Shown here piece by piece: positions 19,466 through 31,427 of a stretch of DNA of 64,000 nucleotides. Within the stretch, counting starts at the first letter, position 1; each line of letters begins with the position of its first letter. A program made the translations under genes and the position numbers. The stretch comes from Hirsutella rhossiliensis (lineage: Eukaryota; Ascomycota; Sordariomycetes; Hypocreales; Ophiocordycipitaceae), in assembly GCF_020360975.1 (NCBI RefSeq), contig NW_025408668.1:4588001-4652000 (forward strand). Reading direction: 5' to 3'. The notes beneath the pieces are model-generated. The model made no database searches. It was not told the origin of the DNA and saw nothing but the letters and a program-made list of their open reading frames with translations.

Positions 19466-21351
19466 GGCCCCCTATTACTTAAGTTTGGTTTATAGGGGGC
19501 CATGGCACAACGGCCCAGCCCATAGGAACGGAAAGTCCCGCAAGGGGCAGAAGTGATGTACTAGCAGGCACTGACTAGGAGGAAAGTGACTTGGTCATAA
19601 CGACCAATGAGCCGGGGGGGATCAGGTCGGTCACACAGAGTGCAGGTTACGATCAGTTTCCATGCACGCACCCGGACAGTGGCGGGTCAGGCAGCACCCG
19701 GACACTTACATACGAGAGGAATATATAGAGGGGGGTGCCCCCCCTCCAACACACCACTGAACCTAGGATGGTTCTCCTCTTCTTCTCATTCTTTCATTTC
19801 TGAAGAGGGGACGGAGTGGCTGCGCCACGACAATACACCAGCCACCCAAGCGAAGAGATGAGCACGCACCACGAACAACGCATGGTAAGGACAAGAGGAC
19901 GAATTCACACACTGACTGGTCGAGAGACTGGAGCAGGTTGACTCTGCCTCTTTACCTGAGCAGGGAACAGAAGGACAAGAGGGCTGACAGCAGGACCGAA
20001 GGGACATGGAGAGAAAAAGGCGACACGTGTGGAGCAAAGGAACAGAGTAAGTGACGAGAGGAACAAACCGACACACAGGATCAGTCTTCGAGAAGAAGTG
20101 GTCGGAGGACACACAGACTGAAAGGACGTGAGGAGCGATGAGAAGAGAAGCACCCTGAGTGGACTGACAGGTCCACAACACTCCCTCTGCGCCCTGGACG
20201 GGCTCCGATCCGCTCTGTTCCCGCTGCGGGACTCGGTTGTGTGAGAGCATCTGGTCCCGACTGACTAGTCCACGCGCTGCCGCTTGTTCCCGTGATGGGA
20301 CTTAGACTGCGTTCAACAGCCCTGACGGGCGTTTCACCACGAGCGTCATCGCGGCCCAGGCCTTCAGCGACATGGTGAGAGTGGTGGCTTCCCGCTCATC
20401 GGGTGAGTGAAGCGAATCGTAAGACCCCTTGCCAGGAAGCCAAGGATAGACACATCCGTGAGAAGCAATGACGGGAGGAACAAGACTGGGAATGTCAGAA
20501 GACAAGTAGTGAGACACCAAGGGGACAGCCCCGCCTTCCCTTCCCGGACATGACGATGCCCTCACTTGGCATGTAGACCGTAGATGGCAAATTCCGTCCA
20601 CTTGACCCTGAACATACATTCCGCCCGCGGAAGACCGTGTGACCAAGGAACGCACTCGGAGGAAGGCAAAGGAATTACATGCGAGGGCAGCGACCGCACG
20701 GGAGCCTCACAGCAGCCCGGTAGAACAGAAAGAGCGACAGGGGGAGCGGGTAGACTGACCAAGTGACGGGAGAAGTAGAATAGACAGAGTGACTACGTTC
20801 ACAAGGGACAGACTGAACCTATGCCGCTGAATAGAAACACCCACCGCCCCGGCCACCACATGAAAACCACAAGCATCGTAGGCTCAAAAGCGTTTACAAG
20901 TACTTAAAGTCCGTTTACAAGATCATGAGCTTCAAGTACAACACCCTGAGCATAAGCCCAAGGGCATTTCATCGTTACGGTCATTACCTCCGAAGGAGGT
21001 GCAGACGAGCCGGAGGTTCGGCTGTGGGAAGCCACACTCAAGAATCCTCGATTCAGTCACGACGTTTACAAGGAGTAAACGTACAACAGGAGGAGCAAAA
21101 CGAAGTGCGACGGACACCACATCACAGTCACACCAAAGAACAATCGTGGATATTGACCGAGTGACGCATACCAACACAAGCACACAACACCCCAAGTCAC
21201 TCGGTCATACAACCCACACCCAAACAGTACCCGTTGGGCCCAGGAGCGGAGCGACTTGATCGACCGGAGGGAGTTTTGCACGAGTGGAACGAGTCAAAGG
21301 AACCGAGCTGGAGGCGAGGATTGTATGTGACGGGAGGTCACTTACCCCAAA
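19466..21351 (+). repeat. Unit 10 (non-coding type)
   Basis: The origin is at 19466-19501 and TATATAG at 19722-19728, followed by ACCTAGGATGGT-type hairpin sequence. The 3' element (GACATGACGATGCCCTCACT) is at about 20547-20566. Iterons are near 20890, 20910 and 21063. This is the shortest complete unit (1886 bp). No sense ORF resembles another unit's product; the minus-strand ORF at 19786-20250 opposes the promoter. Confidence 0.88.
20168..20345 (+). repeat. Structured elements of unit 10
   Basis: The first block (20170-20230) matches units 6 and 24: GTCCACAACACTCC, then a GCCC/GGGC hairpin, then TGTTCCCG. The second block (20262-20340) repeats the layout with CCGTGATGGG and GCCCTGACGGGC hairpins. 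The words are those seen in reverse in units 1 and 2. Confidence 0.5.
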
Positions 21352-23293
21352 GGCCCCCTATTACTTAAGTTTGGTTTATAGGGGGCCATGGCACAACGGC
21401 CCAACGTTCTAGAGCAGTGTGTTACTACAAAGTAGATACGCTGCAGTCTTTAGCACGAAAGTGACAGGAAGGAACGAAGTGGGTACTAAGAGCCAATCGA
21501 ACGGAGGCAGATGGCGCGTCACATGTCTGTTTGCGTAGCTTACATAGACACTCCACACTTGGACGGGCAAGAGTCCCGGACACAACTCATCATACGGGAG
21601 GTATAAGAAGGGCTGCGATGCCCGCTCCCTTTTTTTCCCCATCCCGCGAGGGATCTCCTTTTCCCTTCATTTTGTGCCGGCAGGGCGGATCACACGTGAC
21701 CCAACCGGAGTATAAGAGGGGACCCCCTCGCACTTTTCCTGAGTGAGCAAACTCAGGCTTCCCTTTTTCACCTTTGTGTGCAAACAGGACGGAGCCCGCT
21801 TTCGAACCGCGAAAGTGCATAGAACCAAGAGTCCAAGTACGAGAGGACGCTTCCCGGGAGGACACAATACCAACAGAGTTCTACTCACGAGAGTAAGTGG
21901 AGTGCATGACGGACAGACTCGTTCCCGTCTTTTCTTCCCTGATTCGAACGGCCGGAGACAGATTCTTGATTGCGGGAGCCACAATGGGTTAACCCTTTCT
22001 ACACATGGCCCGTGGGTGCGAGCTCACGGCCGGGGACTTCGTCCGTTGGACAATGGACTGATTTCGTCCCTTCGTCTGTGAGACATCCGCTTATCCTTTT
22101 GGACTGAATAGCGGTGGAACGGAGTGTTCTGCCTTGGACTTTGTGTTGGCATGGAGCCTACACTCTCTTCTTCACCTGTCGAAGCTGCGTTGACAACTTG
22201 TTCATGCTGCACGCATGCATCACGCGCCCCGTTGAGAGACCTTGAATGGTGCCATCGGGGTTTTTTCTTCGATGGAAGACATCAAACTCTGCTATGTCTT
22301 TGGACATGATACGAGAGCTGTGGGAGAATTTGGGCGAACGAGGGTTCCTCATCCAACCGGCGGTTGTCTGGAATACTGGTGCGTATGAGGCGCTTGCCAA
22401 GGTCGAGCCTAGCGCCAGTGCTCCGGCCATGACATCTTTGCTTTACCCTTCTGCGGAAAGCGCCTTCTTCGACCGTGCAAAGAGCAGAGTGTGGCGTTTG
22501 CGATGTTGCTGGGACGCTGTGCAGTGGGACGTGCCGTTCTGGTTAGAAGGCTGTCGGTCGTGTGACGAGAGTGTGGTCCTGGGGGAAACAGATTTGGGAA
22601 AGCTTTTGCTTGACGAGATCCGAGAGGCTGCTGAAAGAGGCAAACGAAGTGTGGACGAGCCACCGGGGGAACCATCGTACTTTCCGTTTTAGGTATTCAT
22701 GACGGCCTCATCCGACTTGATCGCCTTGACGTGGCAACAACGCTAGAATGAGATGATATATGAGAACAGATGATAGTTGACTTGACCTGATCCTCTCCAT
22801 CAGGAATTCCCGACTACAGACAGATAAAGGGACCTCTGGCTACAGACGAGTGGACTAGAGTGAAGTGATAGCCACACAAACACCGTAGACCTAAGCCCGT
22901 TTACAAGTGAATGATACTCCAAGCGCTACCAACCCGAACCTCCAATCCCACTCATGACTACGGAATCCACGCCCGAAGGGTGTGCGCACGGGCCGAAGGA
23001 CCGGGTGCGAACAGCAGCGAAGCGTCATACTCACAATCATCGATCGAACAAGGCGTTTACAAGATGCTTCACCCAGGAACAAGAGGAGTAGGCGTCCGTG
23101 AGGGCGCACGACGGACACTGACATCCACATGCACACACACGAGCGGAAGTCACCACCTCACACAAACACCGTTGGGCCACCCCGACCGGAGGGAGGTGCT
23201 TGAGCGGAGCGAGAACGGACGACAGGATGGAGGACACTGGTACGAGCAGGCAGCGAGGACCTTGTAGGAGTGAGGGAGTCACTGCTACTCTTG
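21352..23293 (+). repeat. Unit 11
   Basis: The origin is at 21352-21387. There are two TATA boxes, TATAAG at 21602 and at 21711. A perfect hairpin ATCCC-GCGA-GGGAT (21641-21654) follows the first. The 3' element (TCATGACGGCCTCATCC) is at 22697-22713. Iterons are near 22897 and 23052. An H3 hairpin GCGTCC-GTGA-GGGCGC is near 23094-23109. Confidence 0.9.
22246..22692 (+). CDS. Hypothetical protein, 148 aa (unit 11)
   Basis: This single ORF sits in the gene position and ends only a few bases before the 3' element. The second ATG (22294, giving MSLDMIRELWENLGERG) is an equally good start and would remove 16 residues. The protein is helical and acidic-basic, with a Cys/Trp patch (RLRCCWDAVQWDVPFWLEGC) and an acidic helix near the end (GKLLLDEIREAAERGKRS). 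It has no recognised domain. It is shorter than the paralogous family in units 12-22 but could be a distant or truncated member. A weaker ORF upstream (21743-22081) lacks an ATG and is not called. Confidence 0.55.
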   Translation: MVPSGFFLRWKTSNSAMSLDMIRELWENLGERGFLIQPAVVWNTGAYEALAKVEPSASAPAMTSLLYPSAESAFFDRAKSRVWRLRCCWDAVQWDVPFWLEGCRSCDESVVLGETDLGKLLLDEIREAAERGKRSVDEPPGEPSYFPF

Positions 23294-23710
23294 GGCCCCC
23301 TATTACTTAAGTTTGGTTTATAGGGGGCCATGGCACAACGGCCCAGCCCATAGGTCGCTTGCGTCAGCTTGCAGACAGTTCTAGGCCGAAAGGAGAGGAG
23401 CGGATGCAGGCAGTCATAAGAGCCAATCAACCGGAGGAAAGATGGTACGTTCAGATGCAGGTTCCGCCAGGTTCCATGCACTCCTTCGTTAAGTGGAAGG
23501 GGCAACCCGGACAGCAGTGGGGACTCACGCCCAACGGAGTACTTAAAGGCAGAGGCTGCCGCCCATATCGAGCTGAACCGGAGTGGGTTCTTTTCTTTTT
23601 CCTTTACCTTTGCTTAGACAATCAACGGAGTGATCACCTTCTCCAGTGGAATGACCTCAGGGTATTCCTTTTTTTGACTCTTCTGGAGAGTCTTCATTTG
23701 TTGAGAGAGC

Positions 23711-24484
23711 ATGCATCACCCTAGAAAGGGTTCTGTCATCGGGACGATTCCATTCGTCGAGTTGGAGACGCACGATGGAGCATTTAAAGGGTGTATATGC
23801 CCGTTCGTGGTTGATTTTGTTGGGCACAATCTTTCCCTCCTCTCTTTGTACCCAAGCAGCGATTGCTTGGTTGGCCCTGTGAAGGGCTCGTTGTTCTTTG
23901 ATCCAGCGGAGTCCGGACGTGAGTCTTTTGCTCTTGACAGCAGCTATATGCAGAGCAGCATGGCTTTGGACGCTTGCCCATCTCCATCCACGGCAAGGCC
24001 GGGTCACTGGTGTTGCAGGCATCGGTTCTGTTCTTATCTCCGGATGAAGCGCTTTTGTGAGCGCTGGGTCTTCATCCTCTCGATCACGAGACACAGCCTT
24101 TCGGCTACCTCGCTTTTGGAGAAACTGAGGGACTGTCTGGGTCCCAGGGACTTTTTCTACTTGGTGGCGCAGCGTGCGCAGGATGGCCTCTTTTCCCACA
24201 GGATTTTATTGCATGCTGGGCCGAATGACCGAGGGTTTAGTCGTGAAGACTGCTCCAGACTGGAGACTTGGCTCGGACCTTCTCTTGTTCGGACTGGTGT
24301 TTTCGAGTTGGCTGAATCCGACCCGATTGTCGCCCCTGTATCTTGCTGCGCGGAGAGGATGTTGACTCAAGTGCCATTGTGGACTTCTTTTATGGCCAAG
24401 GACGACCTGGATACTTTTGGCGACGAAGGGCTTCTGAATATGCTTCTCACTGAGATACAGGATGGTGGTGTTTTCGATGGATAG
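23711..24484 (+). CDS. Paralogous family protein, subfamily B, 257 aa (unit 12)
   Basis: Uninterrupted ATG-to-TAG ORF. The most conserved stretch is RFCERWVFILSITRHSLS, a helix leading to LRDCLGPRDFFYLVAQ, then HRILLHAGPNDRGFSRED and CCAERMLTQVPLWTSFM. Units 13 and 22 keep the order RWC-x-RWVF, a leucine helix, an aromatic strand, a short acidic loop and a Cys-Cys motif. Together they look like a rapidly diverging one-domain alpha/beta protein. I know no family it belongs to. It lies 86 nt upstream of the hAT insertion and may still be transcribed. Gene size, position and 3' element match the other units, which supports it being real coding sequence. Confidence 0.75.
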   Translation: MHHPRKGSVIGTIPFVELETHDGAFKGCICPFVVDFVGHNLSLLSLYPSSDCLVGPVKGSLFFDPAESGRESFALDSSYMQSSMALDACPSPSTARPGHWCCRHRFCSYLRMKRFCERWVFILSITRHSLSATSLLEKLRDCLGPRDFFYLVAQRAQDGLFSHRILLHAGPNDRGFSREDCSRLETWLGPSLVRTGVFELAESDPIVAPVSCCAERMLTQVPLWTSFMAKDDLDTFGDEGLLNMLLTEIQDGGVFDG

Positions 24485-24562
24485 TTTGGTCGCTGGAGTT
24501 GTATGCATGGATTCGACTGTAGTCGATGCAACGCCCCGGTTGAGGTTGACTTACCGGATTGG

Positions 24563-24570
24563 GACATTAC
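24563..24570. repeat. hAT target-site duplication, left copy
   Basis: GACATTAC precedes the hAT end CAGGGTGGTTTTCC and is repeated at 30750-30757. Eight bases is the standard hAT duplication length. Confidence 0.9.
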
Positions 24571-24665
24571 CAGGGTGGTTTTCCATATATGGAAAGGTGT
24601 GCAATCCATACTGGAGTATCGCCCCACATTTATTGCAAGTATTGCAATACACCTTTCCATTCTTG

Positions 24666-27600
24666 GAGTAATCAAACATACACTCCTGATTTTCAAACAT
24701 ACACTCCCGACCTAAGCCCCATTTGGAAGAAGACCCCGCCACCAAAATTTGGCGCGCGCTTTCCCAACGCCCTGGCTTGCCGTGACCATCGCCGCCGCCC
24801 ACCCGCCCAGCCACCTGCCCTTTTGGCCGCCATCTGCATTTTCGCAATCATCAACAATTGAAGCTATCACCACTTGACTCAACACAACAGCAACGCCGCC
24901 GCCGCCTACCGCAATAGTCACGTCTAGTCAATCGTCCCGATGAATTCGACCGAAAGCAATACCAACAGTAGCACCGAGGCTATCACGGAGATGTCTTTCG
25001 ATACGTATGATGAGGCGCTTGAAACACTCAAAGCTACGCAAGAGCTCCTTGGCTACGTCGTAGTCGTTGCAAATAGCAAGAATACCGGCAAGCCTAGGCG
25101 CAAGGAAGCCAATATCCGCTGTGAATACAGTGGTCAGTATAGGCCCTGGGACGAGGCAGAGGGTATATACAAGACGTCATCCAAGAAGTCGGGATGTGAC
25201 TTTCGCTGTTACATCCGCTTCTACCGACGTTGCAATGCATTCAAAGTCACCATCAAGCACGGCTCTCATAACCACGAACCTCTATTTGAGCCAATTGCTA
25301 ACCCCATCGTCCGTCAACGAAGCCAACGCAAATTCGGCATCGAGCGTCTTCATAGCCTCGTCGAGGGCTTAGCAAGAACGTCAATAACAAGAGCAGGGAT
25401 ATCGTGGATGCTATCCGACAGGAATATCCTGAGCTCCTTATTACCGATTCTGATATACACTTCATCCAGCTGCAACTTCGTGCCTTCCGTTACGGCGCCT
25501 CTACATCTACACAAGCCTTCCTCGATGTACTCAAAGATGCTAAAGCAAAGGGGAAATCAGCTACTATGCAGTTGACCGTGGCCCTAATGGGAAGGTTTGG
25601 AGGTTTTTCTGGACATACGATGACTGTATTGCTGACTGGAAGCGTAACCCGAGCTCCTTATCATGGATAATACGTATAAGGTCAACCGCTTTAACATGCC
25701 GCTTCTACAGATCATTGGCACAACAGGGCTACACAAGAGCTTCAGTGTAGGCTTTGGCCTCACTGCCAAGGAAGACGAAGGCGCGTTCCAATGGATCCTC
25801 TCACAGTTGCGTGAGGCTGGTCGGCAGGCTGATATTCCGGACCCGGGCGTTGTGATTACCGACTTTGATACCGCCCTGAAGAACGCCCTTGACTCTATCT
25901 TCCCATCAACGCAACAACAAGTGTGCGTTTGGCATATGATGAAGAACGTGATCCTTCACATCAAGAAGAAGTGGGAAGGATCCCTCGATGGCACCGAGAT
26001 TGGCGGAGATAGGCCAGAACAGGAGACTCGCCTCGCTGCAGCAGCCGCTCTCGACGACCCTATACAGGCAGATAATGCCATTGACGAGGACCGACCTATC
26101 GACCGTGCCACTGATTACCAGATTCAACATGCCTCACAACTGGCAGATCAGTGCGTTGAGCAACAAGATGATCGTGAAGATGACGATGGAAACCCAATAC
26201 TACCCCCGGCTCCAAGGCGGACTTTTGAGCACACAGCTGACGGTATCCGTGATGCCTGGGTTTCAGTCTTTAGGGCTCGCACGGCTGAGGAGTGCAGAGA
26301 TCAGTGGGATCTACTCTGTATAGAGTTTTCGGATCAGCCAGGTAACCCTAGCCCTAACTACCCTCCTACTCTAACCTTTTACTAAATAGCTCCTCTTATA
26401 GCTCTCGTTAATTACCTCCGTACAACCTACTGGCCATGGCGTGCCCAGTTTTCCACCTACGCTATCCAACAGTACCGAAATTATAACATTACGGTAACTT
26501 CCCGTGTGGAGCACACATCACGAGTTGAAGTCACGATTACGCAACCGCTTCATTGACCTCCATCAGCTACAAGAGCACATCAGAGGGCTCGTTACCCATC
26601 GGCAAAAGAAGCATCGCGAGAAGCTTCAATCCGAGTTTGCAAGAGCTAGAGTTGAATGGGCCAAGCAGACGATTATGAAGTCACTGCACCGAAAAATTGG
26701 CTGGCAGCCGATGAAACAGATCTTCAGGCAAGTTAGGCTAGCCCGGGCTGAGCTTGCCGATAATCGAGGCATGCCTACGATTTGTACGGGTGCTTTCACG
26801 ATGCAATGGGGGCTGCCCTGCCGGCATACAATCCGCGATTTGATCCAGGCTGACGCGGCCGCCCTTATACCATTGCATCTTATTGATAACCACTGGCGGG
26901 TTTACGGCGTGACTGTAAGTATCTTGCTCCAGCCATAAGTACTATACTAATTTACTAGCAGCCTGAACAACAGCAATATATCGATGCAGACCACGAAGCC
27001 GATCCTGACGTTGTCCAGCCTCGCCGGCGTGGAAACAGTAGACGCGAGGTATCCTCCACTAGAGGCATCTACGGGCCGGATCCTTAGTGCTTGGGAGCAA
27101 GAGGAGCATAGAGCCAACCCAGAGCTCGTATCACGGCCACCAGAGACGCAAAAGAAGAAGAGGAAGGGCACAGGCACCACTATCATGAACAAGAGGTCGA
27201 ATACACTTGCTTCCGTGAGCAGCCGGGTTGACGATCTTGCCCAGCAGATCGGTGATTTCATCAAGTCACAAGCAGCAGCAACGCCGGTGCTGTTATCACA
27301 GGTGCCCTCACTTCCACAGGTGCCGCTGGTGTCACAGGGATACCAAACGACGATGCCCTCACTTCCACAGCCGGCGCCGCCGTCACAGGATACTATGTGA
27401 TGCCACCGCCTACACCAATTGTGCCTGTATACGTACAGGCGCCGGCGCCGTCACAGTGGCAAGAACCGCCTCCCTCGTCACAGGCACATCACGACGGCTT
27501 CATGTGGGCACAGCCGCCGGCACAGTCTCACGAGACGGCTACGGAGCATTTCCAGCAGCTAGGGGATCAGAGGGACACGGCACCATACAAAACTAGCAGG

Positions 27601-28189
27601 CAGGCCGGTCACAAATTCGTTCCTTACGTGCCTCGCCCTCCGCCGCGTCGGACGGATCCTTCCTCACAGTCACAGTCACAGTCACAGAGGTAGGCAAAGA
27701 CCTTCCGCCATTATATGCATATTGTATATATATCGGAAGATCGATCGGGCCGGGCTTATTGATAGCTTCAATTGAATGACTCTAAGGGATGCATCTTCCG
27801 GCGTTGGTAATAATTGCAGATAGAATCCATATATGTCAGACAATAGTGTCCCACACCTCGCACGTGACAGCGGTTGATCTTTGTGGCATCAGTCAATTGA
27901 TGAGAATTATCTAAAGAACAAAGGAAAGGAAAAGAATTGGATGCACACATTCGTGCAACAATATATACCCCGATCATTGCGGCGAAGCCGCGGCGCAGCA
28001 GTGGCAGTGATCGAGCATAAGGTTTCAGGAACTGACACGGGCGTGATATGCGACAATATATCTAGGCAGGCAGCCGCGGCAGCGGCGTTGGGAAAGCGCG
28101 CGCCAAATTTTGGTGGCGGGGTCTTCTTCCAAATGGGGCTTAGGTCGGGAGTGTATGTTTGAAAATCTGGAGTGTATGTTTGATTACTC
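24666..28189 (+). mobile_element. Mutator-like element (MULE) nested in the hAT
   Basis: Long terminal inverted repeats (over 90 bp) begin GAGTAATCAAACATACACTC at 24666 and close with TGATTACTC at 28189. They are flanked by a 9-bp duplication CCATTCTTG (24657-24665 and 28190-28198). Long inverted repeats and a 9-bp duplication are diagnostic of MULEs. The site lies just inside the left end of the hAT, so the MULE arrived later. Confidence 0.9.
24940..27693 (+). pseudogene. MULE transposase (FAR1-like), frame-disrupted
   Basis: Pieces in successive frames add up to a fungal MULE transposase. The N-terminal FAR1/WRKY-type zinc domain (24940-25400) contains CEYSGQYRPW and CDFRCYIRFY, with KHGSHNHE closing the metal site. 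The linker is at 25404-25660. The DDE/MULE core (25663-26340) has MDNTYKVNRF, VVITDFDTALKNAL and QQQVCVWHMMKNV. After a likely intron at 26341-26388 come a piece around 26504-26930 with a CGAFTMQWGLPCRH-like zinc-knuckle context, then a Pro/Gln-rich tail to 27693. Frames change at least at about 25400, 25660 and 26500, so the copy is probably dead unless some changes reflect introns. Confidence 0.8.
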
Positions 28190-28381
28190 CCATTCTTGGT
28201 CCGTGCGCATCCCGCAACAGCTCACCTATATGGTCTCGGCAAAACGTGCCAAACACGACATGAATCAATGAAAAATCAAGGAACAGTTAACGTGAACGTA
28301 ATGACAGACGACCGGTCAAGGGGATGCCAAGCAGAAATTTGCTCCTTTGCAGGAAACAGGCGTAGAAGTTGAGCCAGGATT

Positions 28382-30502
28382 TTACCCAAAATCTGGGGAC
28401 CCGCCACCACCCTCGGCCCCTTGCAAGATATCGTTCTTGAGCCAATGCTTTAAACATTCTCCCTTTTCGACTTGTTTCGCGTCCAATTGGGCTCTTTCCC
28501 ATGAGATTGTGCGACGCGCCCCTGAGAACACCCGCTCAGGTTCATCACTCATCGCCGGCATTGATAGGATGTCTATGGCCATTTGTGATAGCTTGGGCCA
28601 TCGTTTTCTCTGTTGCTCTTGAAGCCACCATGACAAGGCCGTCGTCGGCGTAATGTCGTACGGATCACATGAAATGTAATCTTCGTACTCGTCCTGGCTT
28701 GACGGTCGAGTGCAATTCTGCAGGTTCCTTGAAATGCGATCAAACGCGTCAAGGTCCTCGTCATCATCGTCATCTAGTAAATGTTGCGAGAGGAGCCATC
28801 CACAGTGTCTCGGTATGTGAGCCAAAGGTCTTTGACCTGTTTGAACGCAGGTTTTGCCACTTCTTCTTCCAATTTGCCTGGATGTATGTTGTGCGATAGC
28901 TGGGATGAAGGATCAAGGCAGCTGCATAATAGGGCGATGCTTCTGTCTTGCTATAATATTTGTCAAAGACTTCCCACCCTCGTTTGATCCTAAAGGACAG
29001 CTCGGTGTCTGATTTGTACGTGACCTATTGCACCATCTCAGCGCTTGCACAAGGAGATCAGAGGAATGGAAGGCATGGTACCAGGGCTTCATCAAAGCAT
29101 CGGATCAAGACGTCCATCGTGAAGAGCACTTTGTCCAGGGTCGCATGATCCCCTTGTGTTGCTAATGTCGCTCGGGCGAACGGTTGAAGGATCTTCTCAA
29201 TTATTCGGAGCCGGGCCCAATCTTCCGGCAATAGAAAATCCGCAGAAAGATCTTCGAAATGATTCTTGGTGTAGGTGTCCAGAGCGCTGGCAGTTTCCTG
29301 CTGAGTGGCAACATGCAGCATCTGATACCAGCTATTCCACCTCGTACGATTGTCAAGTGGAATGCCCTCTCAGCGAGTTCCATAAACTCTCCACTGCGTC
29401 CTGATGAACTCCGGATGTTGACAACCAGGTTGTGGAGCTTACCAAGTGGTCCAAGGCGGCGAAATTCGGTGCGCTGCCTTTGAACTTTGCCAGGTCATCT
29501 GCGTCTTCGCATATTTCGCCCTCTTTCAAGTCAATAGAATTCTGGAACAGGAAAGCTTGAACTGCCAAGTTGATAACGTGGCCTAGGCATCGGAGGCGGT
29601 GAACTTCAGGATCCCATTTGACGCCCTCTTCCTTGAGATACGTGCTCACTGCCCGGCAGAGGGTGTCATTCGTGCTCGAATTATCCCCAACGATGCTTCC
29701 AAGGCGTCGCAGAATACCAAAGTCCCGCAAGATGGGAAGAAGTGTAACGAATTGCTCCTCCCCGGAATGGTTCGCCACAGGCCGAAGTGCAAGGAGAGCT
29801 TTCCGTCGTGCTTCTTGTGCGTGGTCAACAAAGTGGGAGCAAACTCCGAGAAGAAGGAGCCGATTGGGGGACGTCCAAATGTCAAGCGAGAGGTGAACCT
29901 TGGATTTTGCTGACTGGAGCTTCATTCGCACGATATCCTTGGCCGACTGGAAATGATTGTCGATAATTCGTGGAATAGTCGAGTGGGCGGAAGGAGATGG
30001 TCCTTCGCGACCGGGTTCAAGGTCGAAATGAAGAGGTGAAATTCGCGGATTCGACAATTCGATAAGGAAGGTTTCGTGCGACGATCAGCCAAGCTAAGGC
30101 TTTGTTTATCTTGTCTTGGTCCAGGTAGCGTTTGAAGACCTCCGACTCAATCTCCGTTGTGTGGCCCAATTCCCGTGCTTGCTGGTAGAGTTGCTCAAAC
30201 CCCTCAAAGATGGATGATTGAAGAGGGGTCAAATCTTCCACGACTCGAATATCGTGCTTACCCTCCAGATGTTTTCGAAAGTTAGTGGTAACTGAAGTGC
30301 TGTACGGGTTCGTCTGGGGACAATGGCTGCAATAGAGAAGACGATTTCGGCCCTTAAACTCTTCCTCCCCCTCTGCTGCAACGCGAGCATGCTTCCACGT
30401 TGCGATAGCCGCTTTGCCTCTTGTATTGCGAGATCTTGATGTCGTAGAGTCCGACAATATAGATTCAGCATCGAAGAAGGATAGCACACTTGCAGAATCC
30501 AT
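28382..30502 (-). pseudogene. hAT transposase (BED finger), frame-disrupted
   Basis: It starts at 30502 (MDSASVLSFFDAES). A BED-type zinc finger (YCSHC...KHLEGKH) is followed by the RNase H-like region with LSLDIWTSPN and VGDNSSTND. RCLGHVINLAVQAFLF is typical of hAT proteins. The C-terminal dimerisation domain (28382-28825) contains SWWLQEQQRKRWPKLSQMA and DEPERVFSGARR. The frame changes near 30040, 29350, 29080 and 28830, and the dimerisation domain is separated from the core by stops, so the gene is broken. Confidence 0.85.
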
Positions 30503-30749
30503 AGTTCGACAACTGATTCGTCCGACGCGTTGGTGCAAAGTGGTGGGAAAGCGATTTGTGTTTGTGTGGGAATTAGCGGGGTTCAAGGCCCTCAGACCCT
30601 GGACGATGGAGCTGTAGGGGTCCCGGTCAGTGGCGCAATTTGGCCAATTATTGACTGAGCATTGAAATACTATGGATCCATATCCATACCCTGTCCATGC
30701 CATAGTATGGAAAGGGTATTTCCATACTTGGGTATGGAAAACCACCCTG

Positions 30750-30757
30750 GACATTAC
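30750..30757. repeat. hAT target-site duplication, right copy
   Basis: GACATTAC here is followed by GATACCTTCCAC, the interrupted remainder of the conserved 3' element of unit 12. Confidence 0.9.
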
Positions 30758-31427
30758 GATACCTTCCACTTCCGATCAGACCGCACACACTTGGAGCAAT
30801 GCACACAAGTAGATTCGTACTCGTCACCTGGACGCACACGGATTGAACTCGAACGCCTCGTGACTCGCTGCAGGAAAGCATCAGAGAGTGACATGTAGAG
30901 CAGTTCAGAGAGATAGACGAGAGAATGTATTCCAAGGGCTACAGACAAAATTATATAAGATAGTAAACCAGACATCAACCCTCCACGTAGACATCCACCG
31001 TTTACAAGAATTCTCCCAAGCGTTTACAAGATAATACTCTCCAAGGGCTACCAACCCTTACCAACAATCCCTTCCGAGATACGAACACAACCCCCCCGAA
31101 GGGGGGTGCGCACGCGCCGAAGGGGCGGGTGTGGAGAGCCACACTCACGAGACTTCAATCGAGCATGTCGTTTACAAGGGAGTCGACTCAGCACAGGAGG
31201 AGCAAGCATCCGGGAGGGTGCGCGACGGACACTCAACCGCTCCAACACCCGCTCAAGCCAGACTCAAGTCACTCCACCACCCAGAACACACACAAACAAT
31301 ACCCGTTGGGCCCAGGAGCGGAGCGACTTGATCGACCGGAGGGAGTTTTGAACGACCAGAGGGAGGTCAACAGTACCGAGCCGGAGGTGAGGGACACAAA
31401 GAGACGGGAGGTCGCTTTGACTGCCGC

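Larger units (their letters stand above)
24571..30749 (-). mobile_element. hAT transposon with a nested MULE
   Basis: The ends are CAGGGTGGTTTTCCATA (24571) and its inverse TATGGAAAACCACCCTG (30749), flanked by 8-bp duplications GACATTAC. The CAGGG start fits hAT termini. Subterminal inverted arrays of CCATAnnn/TATGGA words are present at both ends. Removing the nested MULE leaves about 2.65 kb, a normal size for a fungal hAT. It landed within the 3' element of unit 12. Confidence 0.9.
23294..31427 (+). repeat. Unit 12 (split by nested transposons)
   Basis: The origin is at 23294-23329 and TACTTAAAG at 23540-23548. A perfect GAACC-GGAGTG-GGTTC hairpin is at 23575-23590. The viral gene is intact. 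The conserved 3' element was hit by a hAT element at 24571-30749 and continues at 30758 (GATACCTTCCAC). Iterons are near 31000, 31021 and 31168. Without the insertion the unit is 1947 bp. Confidence 0.9.

Noticed and set aside
24940..30502. MULE and hAT genes as part of the multipartite element
   Set aside because: Target duplications and terminal repeats show that they inserted later into unit 12.
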